Virus record (IMG/VR): IMGVR_UViG_3300012928_002096
Coordinates: 1-64,000 of that record
Length of the DNA: 64,000 bases
Origin: a virus
Strand: one strand, 5' to 3'
Position numbers and translations under genes: made by a program. The notes under the pieces are model-generated. The model searched no databases. It had not been told where the DNA came from and saw only the letters and a program-made list of their open reading frames with translations. This document shows, piece by piece, positions 48,322 to 57,107 of this stretch. Position 1 is the first letter of the stretch, and every line of letters starts with the position of its first letter.

Positions 48322-48764
48322 GCTTTAAATGACCCATCTACGTGTTTATCTATATGCGCCAATATTTCATATCCTATAATTTCTGCTTTGTAATCTTGGT
48401 GGTCACCTAAGTAAAGATACTTATATCCTTGTGACTTCATCCAAGCAGGAACGTGGTGACTGAAGCGCCAACCAATACGCTTCCAAGGTTGTTCGTAATT
48501 CCAAGCAAATTGTTGACTAAATCCTACTTTATCATTAGGATACATTAAGGTCTGCTCCCAAGCAATAAGTTTATTATTTTCGTATAAGCAGTTCCAGGCA
48601 TAAAGGTCAATATCATCCTGATATAAAGGATGTACACTTTCAAAATTTTTATGTTTGCAATATGTTACAAATACTTCTGTTGCTTCTTTAAGTGTTGGTT
48701 TAACATTCACAATGTCTGGATCTAATTCATAGTCTATCTTAGATAAATCTATTCTACCGTACAT
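48318..48764 (-). CDS. Hypothetical protein, possible GNAT-type
   Basis: A 148-residue protein. GYKYLYLGDHQDYKAEIIGYE resembles the end of GNAT or arginyltransferase-like domains. The rest has many Trp and Tyr residues. The coenzyme loop is not clear. It overlaps the next gene by 11 bases. Confidence 0.4.
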   Translation of the reverse strand: MYGRIDLSKIDYELDPDIVNVKPTLKEATEVFVTYCKHKNFESVHPLYQDDIDLYAWNCLYENNKLIAWEQTLMYPNDKVGFSQQFAWNYEQPWKRIGWRFSHHVPAWMKSQGYKYLYLGDHQDYKAEIIGYEILAHIDKHVDGSFKA

Positions 48765-49440
48765 AATAACCTAACCTTTGTTCTTTGAAATATGGTTCAA
48801 TATCTTCATACCAATCTTCATAAGGATTATCTATCCATTGATAACCTTCTTTGACAAGAGATTCTTTATACTCTGTTGTTGTATCTTGCCATATTGGTAT
48901 ATATTCATTCCATTTATCTTCAGTGGTGCCATCTGGATTACCACTAGGACGGAAATGTATTTCAATAGGATTGTTTTCTTTGTATTCTACATTAATGATA
49001 GGTATGTCTATGGCTGCTAAAGGTTTTGGCAATACAGGTATATCATCACTTTTTTTCCATCTTGTGAATTTTATGACATTTGTTTTATCATTCCAGCCTT
49101 GCCAATTATGTAAACAGTTCCACTCGTTGTTTTCTTTATAATATGTTGTTGAAAAATGTCTGCCTTCAAAATACTCACACCAAAAATATCCTGGTGGTAC
49201 ACTTGAAATATCCCCTTTTTCTAAAACTTTTATTGTTGTACAAATACCCATTCCACCTAAATTATATATAGGTCTTATTACGTATTCTTTTGTTTCAGGA
49301 ATTTCTGTAGCACCTGGACCGCAACTGTATCCCATTGTTTCAGCTAGGTATAATTTATTCCACCACTTGTGTAAGTGTGGTAGTTGATTGTAAAGTTCGC
49401 GTTCTTCTAGATCGTAATCATCTATCCACTTCAGGCTCAT
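48754..49440 (-). CDS. Hypothetical protein, 228 aa (ATP-grasp-like features)
   Basis: MSLKWIDDYDLEERELYNQL... The segment YVIRPIYNLGGMGICTTIKVL then FWCEYFEGRHFS resembles the ATP-binding strand and the strand with acidic residues of ATP-grasp enzymes. The metal-binding end is not readable. It is Trp-rich. It overlaps the large 917-aa gene by 23 bases. Weak assignment. Confidence 0.4.
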   Translation of the reverse strand: MSLKWIDDYDLEERELYNQLPHLHKWWNKLYLAETMGYSCGPGATEIPETKEYVIRPIYNLGGMGICTTIKVLEKGDISSVPPGYFWCEYFEGRHFSTTYYKENNEWNCLHNWQGWNDKTNVIKFTRWKKSDDIPVLPKPLAAIDIPIINVEYKENNPIEIHFRPSGNPDGTTEDKWNEYIPIWQDTTTEYKESLVKEGYQWIDNPYEDWYEDIEPYFKEQRLGYYVR

Positions 49441-52171
49441 ACTTTCTTCTTAATTCCATATATTTTTGTCTTGCCTTTTCGTAGTTAGGTATACCACCAA
49501 ATAGTGTTTTCTTTCTTTGCTCTTCTTGCTGATAATTATAGCCAAAATTGATGTTCGGGTTATCACGGGCAATATACAAAATAGGATTTAATGTTTGGAA
49601 AACTTCCATCATTATCTCGTCTTGTTTATTTCCGTCTAGAAGATCATATTCCTTCATATACGCTTCAAGTTTGTCAACAATTTTCATTATATCAATTGAA
49701 TCTATAAGTGCTTTTAATTCATCTGGTTTATCTTGTAAATCTTGTATTTGATCTAATTCAGCACGGATAGCATCAGCCTCTTTGATTATATTTTCACGTG
49801 CTATTTTTCTTGGATTTACACCAATTTTCTTCAACCTTGATGCAACATCTTCTTCAGATGCCCACCAGTCTTTATCTTCTATGTCTGTTTGTAAATCACC
49901 ATCATAATACTTGTCAACAATATCAAAGTCTTCTCTGCTAACCAAAGCCTTAAAAAGTTTTCTTAGCATTGGTTCGTCAACAGTGCTAAATATACCTGCA
50001 AATGATGGTCTGTCTAATGCTAATTTAAATTGATCAGCAGTGCCCTTAGGTGCTACAAATGCAATAACATTTAAAGGACTACCTTTTCCAATTGATTTTG
50101 CAAATCTATCTAACAATGCTGCCATATATGGATTAGACTCGGTTGTATCTTCTTTGAAAAATTTATATGTCCAAGCATCATCACCTCTGCCACCTAATTC
50201 TTCTTCTAAAAACTGTCCTGTTTCTTGTTTGAAACCTGGATATATTGTTTCAAGATATACTTTTTTAGAATTGTTCATTTTAAACAATCTGTCTATAGCA
50301 GCTAAAATAAGGTCTTCTTTTCTACTTGCCAAATCACGGACTATGCTCATTTCGTCATCGTCTAATTCTACTTTTTCTTCAGTGTCAGGAATTTCAAACT
50401 GTCTTGCGTCTAGTCCTTCTTGTTGATATCTTTCGTCAAAGTATATGTTTGCATTGCCGCCGTCTACTTCACCGTCGCCGTCATTGTCCTTACCATCGCC
50501 AACTAGCCATATTCTATCTTTTGCAATTGATTGTTCATAAAACAATGAAGGATCTGTACCTGCACTTTGATACACTGTGCCTTCTTCTATGATGCCTTTT
50601 AGTCTTAAAGGACCTAAAGGAGCATATTCTTGAAATGGAGGCAAATGTGCATAAAATCTAACCATTTCTGGATATGTTTTATTCATTACATCAATGAATG
50701 CCTGTATTGCTCCATTTGTTTCTTCTGCAGAAGGTTGCCTATACAAGTCTGGCAACTCACCGCCGCTTTGTGATATTGCTTCTTTTAATAATTTATCTTC
50801 TAAAAGCACATCAAAAACTTCAGGTTCTATATCTGGTCTATCTCTAGACATAACACGCATAATTTCAAATTGCTTTCCGTCGCTGGACACAGTTATACTA
50901 TCATCTGTAAACTGAATTGCACTATGATATAGTCTTGGATTGATTCTTTTTATTCTAATTAGATGTGCTATGAATATACGGTTATATAGATCTGGACTTA
51001 ATTCGTCTACCATACGTTGACTTAGTATTTTATTTGTTAATGCATTGTATTCTTTTGCAACTATGTCATAATCTTTAGCATTAGCAAGTTGCATTAATGC
51101 TTCTTCGATGCTCATTTCGTCACTTTGAACACGAGCAGAAGTAAAAACAGCAAAATAATTATTTTTAAATGCTTTTTCTATTTTTTCTGCTAATTGTCTT
51201 GCAGTGATTTGGTCAATGTTTGCTGTATCATTTTGTTCCGACTTAGCATCTTCAGCTGCTTGCTTTTCGATTCTATCTTGAATACCAGCAGTATTACGTT
51301 CAAATTGAAATTGTGCAATACCTGCAAAGTGTAGATACAATAATTTTGGTTTAGTTAATTCTTCTCTTGCTATTTTAGGACCTAAGTAGGTAACTTGTAA
51401 AAATCTAAGTCTTTCAAAATCTGGTATTAGGTTAACCATTCCACCAATTTTATTTTGTGTTTTGAAATTAGGACTTAAAGGACGTAAAACAGCTCTCAAA
51501 TTATCAAATAATATATCAGCATTACGAGATTTATTAAGTATTAAATCTATTGTATCGTCAGCCCAGTCTTTTATATTTTTTTCAGTTTGCCCACCAAAAT
51601 TTTGGCCTTTCCATTGTTCGTTTATAATAGGAGTTATTACAGCAGCCCAACCATCTCTACCTATTGATTGTAAAAAACTTGCATAATCTGTAACTTGAGA
51701 TACATCGCTATTTGCAAACTTTTGTCCATCAAATGCTCTACGTACTTTTTTGAAGTTAGCCAACGCATTATCTAGTTCTCTATTCTTTAAGAAACCTAAG
51801 TTGTTCAAAGGAGCTAGTAAAAGTTTACCATCTTCTTGATTTATAACACCATTAATTGTAAGAGGTCTTACTTTTGTGTTATCTGCCATATCTGCAATTT
51901 GTATATTAATACTTTTTTGCCATCTTCGTATAGCATTACCTAATGCTTGGTCAAAAACTCCTGTTTCTCCGCCAGTCCACGCTTTTGTATTATTGGGCCA
52001 CCACGAACCTTCTTGTCTTTCTCCGAGTGCTAAACTGTGTTTTGCCATTGCTCGTTGTATTGATTTGATTAGTTCTTTATCAACACTGTCAGGGCCTACA
52101 TAAACGTTGATGTTTCTGTTGCCAGCAAAGGCCTGTAAAGCATCTTCTTTTAAGACGTCAAAAAGTTTCAT
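49418..52171 (-). CDS. Large hypothetical protein, candidate virion-internal (CTS-bearing)
   Basis: A 917-residue protein. The N-terminus MKLFDVLKE-DALQ looks like a T4 capsid-targeting peptide, with an L-x-E cleavage site at residues 7-9. Residues about 30-125 have a peptidoglycan-binding-like pattern (GVFDQALGNAIRRWQ...NGVINQEDGKLL). DNDGDGEVDGG near 575 is a calcium-loop-like DxDxDG. No polymerase or ADP-ribosyl motif was seen. It may be an injected internal protein, by analogy with T4 Alt. Confidence 0.5.
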   Translation of the reverse strand: MKLFDVLKEDALQAFAGNRNINVYVGPDSVDKELIKSIQRAMAKHSLALGERQEGSWWPNNTKAWTGGETGVFDQALGNAIRRWQKSINIQIADMADNTKVRPLTINGVINQEDGKLLLAPLNNLGFLKNRELDNALANFKKVRRAFDGQKFANSDVSQVTDYASFLQSIGRDGWAAVITPIINEQWKGQNFGGQTEKNIKDWADDTIDLILNKSRNADILFDNLRAVLRPLSPNFKTQNKIGGMVNLIPDFERLRFLQVTYLGPKIAREELTKPKLLYLHFAGIAQFQFERNTAGIQDRIEKQAAEDAKSEQNDTANIDQITARQLAEKIEKAFKNNYFAVFTSARVQSDEMSIEEALMQLANAKDYDIVAKEYNALTNKILSQRMVDELSPDLYNRIFIAHLIRIKRINPRLYHSAIQFTDDSITVSSDGKQFEIMRVMSRDRPDIEPEVFDVLLEDKLLKEAISQSGGELPDLYRQPSAEETNGAIQAFIDVMNKTYPEMVRFYAHLPPFQEYAPLGPLRLKGIIEEGTVYQSAGTDPSLFYEQSIAKDRIWLVGDGKDNDGDGEVDGGNANIYFDERYQQEGLDARQFEIPDTEEKVELDDDEMSIVRDLASRKEDLILAAIDRLFKMNNSKKVYLETIYPGFKQETGQFLEEELGGRGDDAWTYKFFKEDTTESNPYMAALLDRFAKSIGKGSPLNVIAFVAPKGTADQFKLALDRPSFAGIFSTVDEPMLRKLFKALVSREDFDIVDKYYDGDLQTDIEDKDWWASEEDVASRLKKIGVNPRKIARENIIKEADAIRAELDQIQDLQDKPDELKALIDSIDIMKIVDKLEAYMKEYDLLDGNKQDEIMMEVFQTLNPILYIARDNPNINFGYNYQQEEQRKKTLFGGIPNYEKARQKYMELRRKYEPEVDR

Positions 52172-52918
52172 TTACATTCCCATTTTTTTATTCAGTGCAG
52201 CATATAGTTGGTCTTTTATACTTTCAACACTAGATTCTTTGGCCATTTTTGTAGCAGTGGCGTACATAACAGCTTTAGCATCTTTGCCATAACGGTCTTT
52301 GAAATCACCTTTATTCTTTTTCATACCTTTGACGTACTTTTCTTTTTTCTTTTCCTCGCCTTTGGTAAGTTCACGTTCACTTATTGACTCTTCCATACTA
52401 GTAGCTGCCGCTTGTGCTGCTTTTTGTATTTCAGGTTCACTAGCATCTGGCATTATTGCCTTAATAGCACGATATATTGCTTTGTATAATTCTCCTGTAG
52501 GACTAAAACCAATTTTTTTAGCAATACTTCCTTGCCCAAAACTTTTATCTATTGCTTTAGTAAATGCATCATCATCTGCTTCGCCTACAAGTTTGCCTCT
52601 AGCAGGGTGTGGAGTTTCATTACCACCTGGTTTACTTTTTTTCTTAATAGCATCTTTTGCTTTAAGTTGTCCTTCTGAGCCTGTTTTATAGCCTTCAGTT
52701 AAAGTAATACCAGCAAGTGCAGCAAAGTCACTTACACTGTAATCTTTATCCATTTGTAATGAACCTTCTGGCACTGTTGCACTTTCTGTAATGAAATCTA
52801 CTTTTGCTTCAGGTGCTGGAGCATTGCCACCTGCTTGTGCTCTTAGTGCTTCAAGTTCTTGCTTTGGATCTACAGGATCCATAGCGAATAGTTTGTGCTG
52901 TAGTGCATTATAATCCAT
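52172..52918 (-). CDS. Hypothetical protein with basic YVKGMKK-type C-terminal module
   Basis: A 248-residue protein. ALAGITLTE and VDFITE contain L/I-x-E sites. The C-terminal region EKYVKGMKKNKGDFKDRYG then AKAVMYATATKMA is a basic module that I recall at the ends of several proteins in T4-like marine phages. It may be a scaffold or core protein. It overlaps the small gene upstream (TAATG). Confidence 0.5.
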   Translation of the reverse strand: MDYNALQHKLFAMDPVDPKQELEALRAQAGGNAPAPEAKVDFITESATVPEGSLQMDKDYSVSDFAALAGITLTEGYKTGSEGQLKAKDAIKKKSKPGGNETPHPARGKLVGEADDDAFTKAIDKSFGQGSIAKKIGFSPTGELYKAIYRAIKAIMPDASEPEIQKAAQAAATSMEESISERELTKGEEKKKEKYVKGMKKNKGDFKDRYGKDAKAVMYATATKMAKESSVESIKDQLYAALNKKMGM

Positions 52919-53043
52919 TAATTTTTCCTTTTCTTCTTACCAGCGCAATGTGCCTTTTGTGAGAAGCCTTTGGGATTAGAGCAGTTAATACTTTTTTTGT
53001 ATTTAGAACTCCACTTTTCCTTTATAACTTCTTTTATTTTCAT
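52918..53043 (-). CDS. Small basic protein with Cys-pair motif, 41 aa
   Basis: MKIKEVIKEKWSS...INCSNPKGFSQKAHCAGKKKRKN, read in the gap between two genes. It has an N-terminal I-x-E site, the C-SNPKGF...HC module and a Lys/Arg tail. Its stop overlaps the next start (TAATG). It is probably a real gene because it fills the gap exactly and resembles its neighbours' tails. Confidence 0.6.
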   Translation of the reverse strand: MKIKEVIKEKWSSKYKKSINCSNPKGFSQKAHCAGKKKRKN

Positions 53044-53706
53044 TTACATTTTTACACAGTTATCTACTGTCTTGCCGCCTTTTTTCTTAGTACCCATACG
53101 CTTGTAGCCTTTCCAGCATACTTTGCCGTCTACGCCTTTTTGCTTTTCTTCTGGTAATGTAGTGTAACTAGGGTTACCACAATCTGGGCAACACCCTATG
53201 TTTTCGGTGATTTCTTTCATTTTCATAGCTAAACTTCCTTTATATGTGCTAAATTCCTCTTTTGTTAGAACTGGTTTGTGACGCTTTGGTTTTGCGGATT
53301 CTGGTAGTTTAGGTGAATCCATATTCATTTCATAATCTAAACTGTGGAATACGCTGCTCAAATAGTCTGCTGCTTTTGTGATTTTGGCTTGCTGCCAACC
53401 TTCAATGCCCTCTGCTTCACTTACGTTTTTCATCATTTCGTGTAGCTTGATAGCATACTTTGCGATCTTATACAAATCACTACGAGCCATTTGTACTTCG
53501 TGATCACGCTCCGCGGCATCTGCTAGATCCGCAAGACCTTCTTTAACTTTCTTTTTTGGAAGATGTTTATCTTTGATTGCGCCTTTTTCTTCTTCGCTTG
53601 CGCCTTCGCGACCAGCCTTCTGTAGTTCCTCAAAACCTTTTTTACCGTATTTTTTAATACCTATGTGTCTTTGAAGGCCGCTTTCTTTTGTGGCTTTTTC
53701 AGTCAT
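53044..53706 (-). CDS. Hypothetical protein with Zn-like Cys and KGYKR-type tail
   Basis: A 220-residue protein. IGCCPDCGNPSY near residue 170 is a zinc-ribbon-like CC..C cluster, and the tail KVCWKGYKRMGTKKKGG...NCVKM is a basic Cys module. The middle is helical and acidic (DAAERDHEVQMARSDLY). A late-promoter-like box lies upstream at 53735-53742. Function is unknown. Confidence 0.5.
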   Translation of the reverse strand: MTEKATKESGLQRHIGIKKYGKKGFEELQKAGREGASEEEKGAIKDKHLPKKKVKEGLADLADAAERDHEVQMARSDLYKIAKYAIKLHEMMKNVSEAEGIEGWQQAKITKAADYLSSVFHSLDYEMNMDSPKLPESAKPKRHKPVLTKEEFSTYKGSLAMKMKEITENIGCCPDCGNPSYTTLPEEKQKGVDGKVCWKGYKRMGTKKKGGKTVDNCVKM

Positions 53707-53733
53707 TATAATGCTCCAATAGTAATTACTATA

Positions 53734-53922
53734 CTATTTATCTTTAGAGCGTTTACTGTTCTTCTTCTTAGGCTTGCCACCTAGGATGTTTGTGTCAATA
53801 TCTAAGGCATTTTTTACTGTGCCATCTGGGTTTTTCATTTGTCTACTGACCAATCCACCAACAGGCGCTGCTACTGTTGCTACTGCGGCTGCTGTTGTTT
53901 CACATAACTCTTTTATCTTCAT
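53734..53922 (-). CDS. Hypothetical protein, 62 aa, with CTS-like start
   Basis: MKIKELCE-TTAAAV has an L-x-E site at residues 6-8 and then an Ala-rich stretch. The tail PKKKNSKRSKDK is basic. It overlaps the next upstream gene by four bases. The late-promoter-like box overlaps its last codons. Confidence 0.5.
   Translation of the reverse strand: MKIKELCETTAAAVATVAAPVGGLVSRQMKNPDGTVKNALDIDTNILGGKPKKKNSKRSKDK
53735..53742 (-). promoter_or_regulatory. T4-late-promoter-like GATAAATA box
   Basis: GATAAATA on the - strand, 29 bases before the ATG at 53706. It partly encodes the end of the 62-aa gene (GAT AAA TAG), so it could be chance. Confidence 0.35.
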
Positions 53923-54653
53923 TTTTTCTTTCTACCTGATTTCATATTCGCACACCAGTGATACATTTTTGCCTTTTCACCGCTTGCTTTTTTAGCACGT
54001 TTACGTAAATCTGTTACACTACCATTACAACTAGCACCTGAACGCTTTACACGCCCTGGTCTGCTTTTGCCTTTTTTCTTACCATCTGCAAAGTTTTCAC
54101 CAACTGCTTGTTTAATTGCTTTTGCTGTTCGTTCAAACTTGTGATCTTTATACTTAAAGCCAATTCCTCCAGCATCTTCCCAAGCATTTATATTAACACC
54201 GTAATCGTCAATTAATATGTTAGGACTACCATCTTCGTTTTTGGCAAACTTTGGTTTGTTATGTGTAATAAACACATCTTTTGGCGGAAAAAATGCTAGA
54301 TTATTTTTTATCCATTCACGCTTATGTGGTTCTGATCTTGGATCATCAGCTAATGGTGAACTACATATAAAATATTGCCCTTTTACTTTTTTAACAAGTC
54401 CTAGTAGATCTTTTGCTTGGGGCAGTAAAGGTAAATTCAACCAAAATTCATCAGTGTCTCTTATTTTTTGTAGTGCATCATCTATGTTATGTTGTTTGTT
54501 AATTTGTGTAAAATGGTCAACTTGCATTATTTTAGCCCATTCACCAAAAAAGTCAGCAAGAACACCATCCATATCAATATAGATTTCTGTATTAGGATTT
54601 AATCCTATTTCCTCTCTAAGGTTAATAAAATTTTCTAATTCACCAATCTTCAT
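53919..54653 (-). CDS. HAD-family 5'-nucleotidase-like protein with basic C-terminal tail
   Basis: A 244-residue protein. YIDMDGVLADFFGEW is the HAD nucleophile motif DxDGVL, as in 5'(3')-deoxyribonucleotidases, ICSSPL a second conserved motif, and ILIDDYGVN the acidic final motif. The last 55 residues are basic with C...WC (GKSRPGRVKRSGASCNG, YHWCANMKSGRKKK), a tail like those of neighbours. The start MKIGELENFINLRE-E has L-R-E. It may recycle dNMPs. Confidence 0.65.
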   Translation of the reverse strand: MKIGELENFINLREEIGLNPNTEIYIDMDGVLADFFGEWAKIMQVDHFTQINKQHNIDDALQKIRDTDEFWLNLPLLPQAKDLLGLVKKVKGQYFICSSPLADDPRSEPHKREWIKNNLAFFPPKDVFITHNKPKFAKNEDGSPNILIDDYGVNINAWEDAGGIGFKYKDHKFERTAKAIKQAVGENFADGKKKGKSRPGRVKRSGASCNGSVTDLRKRAKKASGEKAKMYHWCANMKSGRKKK

Positions 54654-54978
54654 TATCGTTCTCTGTTAGTGCAGCAAATATTCTACCTGGTTTTTTAGGT
54701 TTTTGCACTACTTCTTCTAATGTATGTCCACCTTCCATAATTGCTAATTCATATGCACTATAACACGGAACTTCATTTTCTGCAAGTCCTAAATTATATA
54801 ATACATTTGTGCTATTACCCTTAACTTTTTTCTTATGTGTTGGTGGGCGTCCATCTTTATCGACCTTAAAGCCAAACTTTGCTGCTTCTATACTGGTTTG
54901 ATTAGGTCCTACGTCCGGTGTTGTGTTAACACCTTTTACAATTCTACCTACGCCTTCATCTAAATCATAAATTCTCAT
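54640..54978 (-). CDS. Hypothetical protein, 112 aa, CTS-like start
   Basis: MRIYDLDE-GVGRIVKG has an L-x-E site at residues 6-8. The rest is basic with PPTHKKKVKGNSTNV and a short acidic end. It overlaps the HAD gene by 14 bases. No domain recognised. Confidence 0.45.
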   Translation of the reverse strand: MRIYDLDEGVGRIVKGVNTTPDVGPNQTSIEAAKFGFKVDKDGRPPTHKKKVKGNSTNVLYNLGLAENEVPCYSAYELAIMEGGHTLEEVVQKPKKPGRIFAALTENDNEDW

Positions 54979-55205
54979 TTTGATTTTTTCCTGCTGCGTA
55001 AACCTGGAGGATACTCTTGTCCTTTCCAGTACGGACGGCTAAACCATAATTTGAACCAATCTTCATCGCCGGGTTGTATATTATTCTTACGTTGTATTCT
55101 TGCTTTTTCAGTGCCTGTGTGACTTATATTTTCAGGCACATATGGTGTAAATCCTGTAAATTTATTCTTAATACCAGCAAGGTGTTGTAAGTCGGCGATA
55201 TCCAT
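54975..55205 (-). CDS. Hypothetical protein, 76 aa, basic tail
   Basis: MDIADLQHLAGIKNKFT...then PGDEDWFKLWFSRPYW and PPGLRSRKKSK. It overlaps both neighbours by one to four bases. A small basic protein with Trp residues that could bind DNA. Not identified. Confidence 0.45.
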   Translation of the reverse strand: MDIADLQHLAGIKNKFTGFTPYVPENISHTGTEKARIQRKNNIQPGDEDWFKLWFSRPYWKGQEYPPGLRSRKKSK

Positions 55206-55729
55206 TATGTTGCCGCTTTTCTTGCCTGTACAATTGCCCTCGCTAAATCTGCTGGTGCTGCTCTTGGGAACTCTCTTCTCATATCAGCGAGCAACTGTTT
55301 GTCTGTTTTGTAATTAAGGCGTTTTTTTGCATATCTCATATAATCCTTAAATGGATCTTTTTTACCGTGCATAATTCTATCGCCAATACCTTTAACAAAA
55401 TCCACAACGCCTTCGGTGACTTCTTCCATTTCGTCATTAATAAGTTCACCAACAATCATTTTGATATCTTGTTTATTAAGTAGTTCATTAGGAGCAAAAG
55501 GTAATTGATATTTTGCACAGTAATTTTTTAATCCGTTGTTGACCATATCATACAAGCCTTTTGTTTGCTTGCTTTTTTTATAATCTTCAAACGCAGGAAA
55601 AAATGACTTCCTATAAAACATAGGATCGTTTCTAATATATATTTTTAAGTCTTCCGCAACGTCATAATCTGGACTTGGATAGATTTCTTTAGGAATATCT
55701 ATGTCGTGGAATTCATTAATTTTTACCAT
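55205..55729 (-). CDS. Hypothetical protein, 174 aa
   Basis: Helical, Lys/Arg/Asp-rich (AVKFR-like segments are absent). FPRAAPADLARAIVQARKAAT closes the chain and KKDPFKDYMRYAKKRLNYKT lies before it. A 43-aa coiled-coil gene overlaps its start by 14 bases. No recognised domain. Confidence 0.45.
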   Translation of the reverse strand: MVKINEFHDIDIPKEIYPSPDYDVAEDLKIYIRNDPMFYRKSFFPAFEDYKKSKQTKGLYDMVNNGLKNYCAKYQLPFAPNELLNKQDIKMIVGELINDEMEEVTEGVVDFVKGIGDRIMHGKKDPFKDYMRYAKKRLNYKTDKQLLADMRREFPRAAPADLARAIVQARKAAT

Positions 55730-55847
55730 TTTCTTCTAACCTTTTTTTGAGATTTTCTATCTCTTTTTTTAATGCTTCAATTGTTTCTTGTGCCTTTTTA
55801 AGCTCTTCTAGTCCTCTATATCCGTATTCAGTATAGCCATCTACCAT
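55716..55847 (-). CDS. Small coiled-coil protein, 43 aa
   Basis: MVDGYTEYGYRGLEEL... followed by a Lys/Glu/Leu heptad helix ending RLEENGKN. The gene fits between its neighbours with overlaps of 7 and 14 bases. It was found by reading the gap. Confidence 0.55.
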   Translation of the reverse strand: MVDGYTEYGYRGLEELKKAQETIEALKKEIENLKKRLEENGKN

Positions 55848-56413
55848 TTTCTACAACTCCAGTAACGTGCCTTATGACGCGGTCCTGGATTGTCGCAGTT
55901 ATGTCTAGCACGAAAACTTCTGCGTCTTGCAGCATTGTTCTTTTTAATTTTCATACCTTTTTGTCCAAAGTTTACTTTTACAACATTACCTTTTGGATTT
56001 TTGACATATACTTTAAACTTCTTTACATCACCTGCCATAGGCTTGCCTAGTTTAACTTTACGTCCTTGATATTCTGCTTCCCATACACCGTCTTCATCAA
56101 CGTATCCAGGGTAACCAAAATATTCGTGAAAGTCTTGATCGTCCTCAAGAGTAATTTCACTTACATTATCAAAGTCTTCCGTTGCGTTTATTTCGAAATC
56201 ATTAAGTCCTAGTTCAAATAGTTTCATTGCTACTCCTTCTATTTCATTTTCATTCAATGCAAACGGAGTGTCAATAGTAACTGTAGAAGAATTATTGTTT
56301 TCTTCTAAGGTATATTCACTTACATTTTCTAATAGTTCATTACTTGCAGTAGATACAGTTTCTGCTACAAGTTGATGATCAAAGTCTGCAAAGGTTATAC
56401 TTAAATAGTGCAT
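55841..56413 (-). CDS. Hypothetical protein with basic Cys-bearing C-terminus
   Basis: A 190-residue protein. The first two thirds are acidic and strand-rich (DFDNVSEITLEDDQDFH), and the last 35 residues are Arg/Lys-rich with ARRRSFRARHNCDNPGP...YWSCRKW. I recall similar tails on proteins of marine T4-like phages, but not their function. It shares the tail pattern of its neighbours. Confidence 0.5.
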   Translation of the reverse strand: MHYLSITFADFDHQLVAETVSTASNELLENVSEYTLEENNNSSTVTIDTPFALNENEIEGVAMKLFELGLNDFEINATEDFDNVSEITLEDDQDFHEYFGYPGYVDEDGVWEAEYQGRKVKLGKPMAGDVKKFKVYVKNPKGNVVKVNFGQKGMKIKKNNAARRRSFRARHNCDNPGPRHKARYWSCRKW

Positions 56414-56417
56414 AATA

Positions 56418-57107
56418 CTATTTATCTGTAAAAACTAATTGCTCTATCCTTTGTATATTATCCCCAACTAACATTTGAGCTATTAGTAATGTTTTAGCGT
56501 CACGTACATAAAAGTAGTAACCTTTAACATATCTACTATTTGTAATACTTTCTTTGGCTTTGTCACCTATCTTTGCCAGGTGTGGATTTTCGTCTATCCA
56601 TTTTACTAAGCTAGGTGTTCCTAACTTCTTTCCAAGTGTTACTTTATACTGATATTGCGGTTCTTTGTCAACTAAAATAACATTTTTATTTTCTTGTAAA
56701 AATTGTATTTGTAAAGGATCGGGTTCATAAAACTCCACCCAATTTTCTTTGATATTATTTGATAAACTTGTTAAGAACTTCCTATCATTGCTGTATAAAT
56801 TGAGTCTATGCATTTCAACTCGCACTAAGTAATCTACATCATTCCTTATTAAATGTCTGTAAATTGTTATTGCATCATAATAATGTTTTGTATCAATAGA
56901 TTCTTTAAATCTACTGCCAACAGGTAATGTTATTTGAGGTTTTCTAAAATTATGATATCTGTTACATTCATCTAGCTTGCCTTTTGCATAACTTAATGTG
57001 CCTTCTTTTTGAAACTCAGTACGGAAAAAAGTAGCACATTGATTACGTATACAAAGTTTGTAAAGATACTTGTTATAATGTAACTTTTTACTTTCATACA
57101 GTTTCAT
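56418..57107 (-). CDS. Hypothetical conserved protein, 229 aa
   Basis: MKLYESKKLHYNKYLYKL... basic, aromatic-rich, helical. It has no recognised enzyme motif. It lies directly downstream of ClpA with a 14-base overlap, an arrangement I recall in related phages. Possibly an adaptor for ClpA, which is only a guess. Confidence 0.5.
   Translation of the reverse strand: MKLYESKKLHYNKYLYKLCIRNQCATFFRTEFQKEGTLSYAKGKLDECNRYHNFRKPQITLPVGSRFKESIDTKHYYDAITIYRHLIRNDVDYLVRVEMHRLNLYSNDRKFLTSLSNNIKENWVEFYEPDPLQIQFLQENKNVILVDKEPQYQYKVTLGKKLGTPSLVKWIDENPHLAKIGDKAKESITNSRYVKGYYFYVRDAKTLLIAQMLVGDNIQRIEQLVFTDK

Noticed and set aside
56419-56426. GATAAATA box before the 190-aa gene
   Set aside because: It is only about 6 bases from the ATG at 56413, too close for a promoter, and it is explained by the end codons GAT AAA TAG of the upstream gene.
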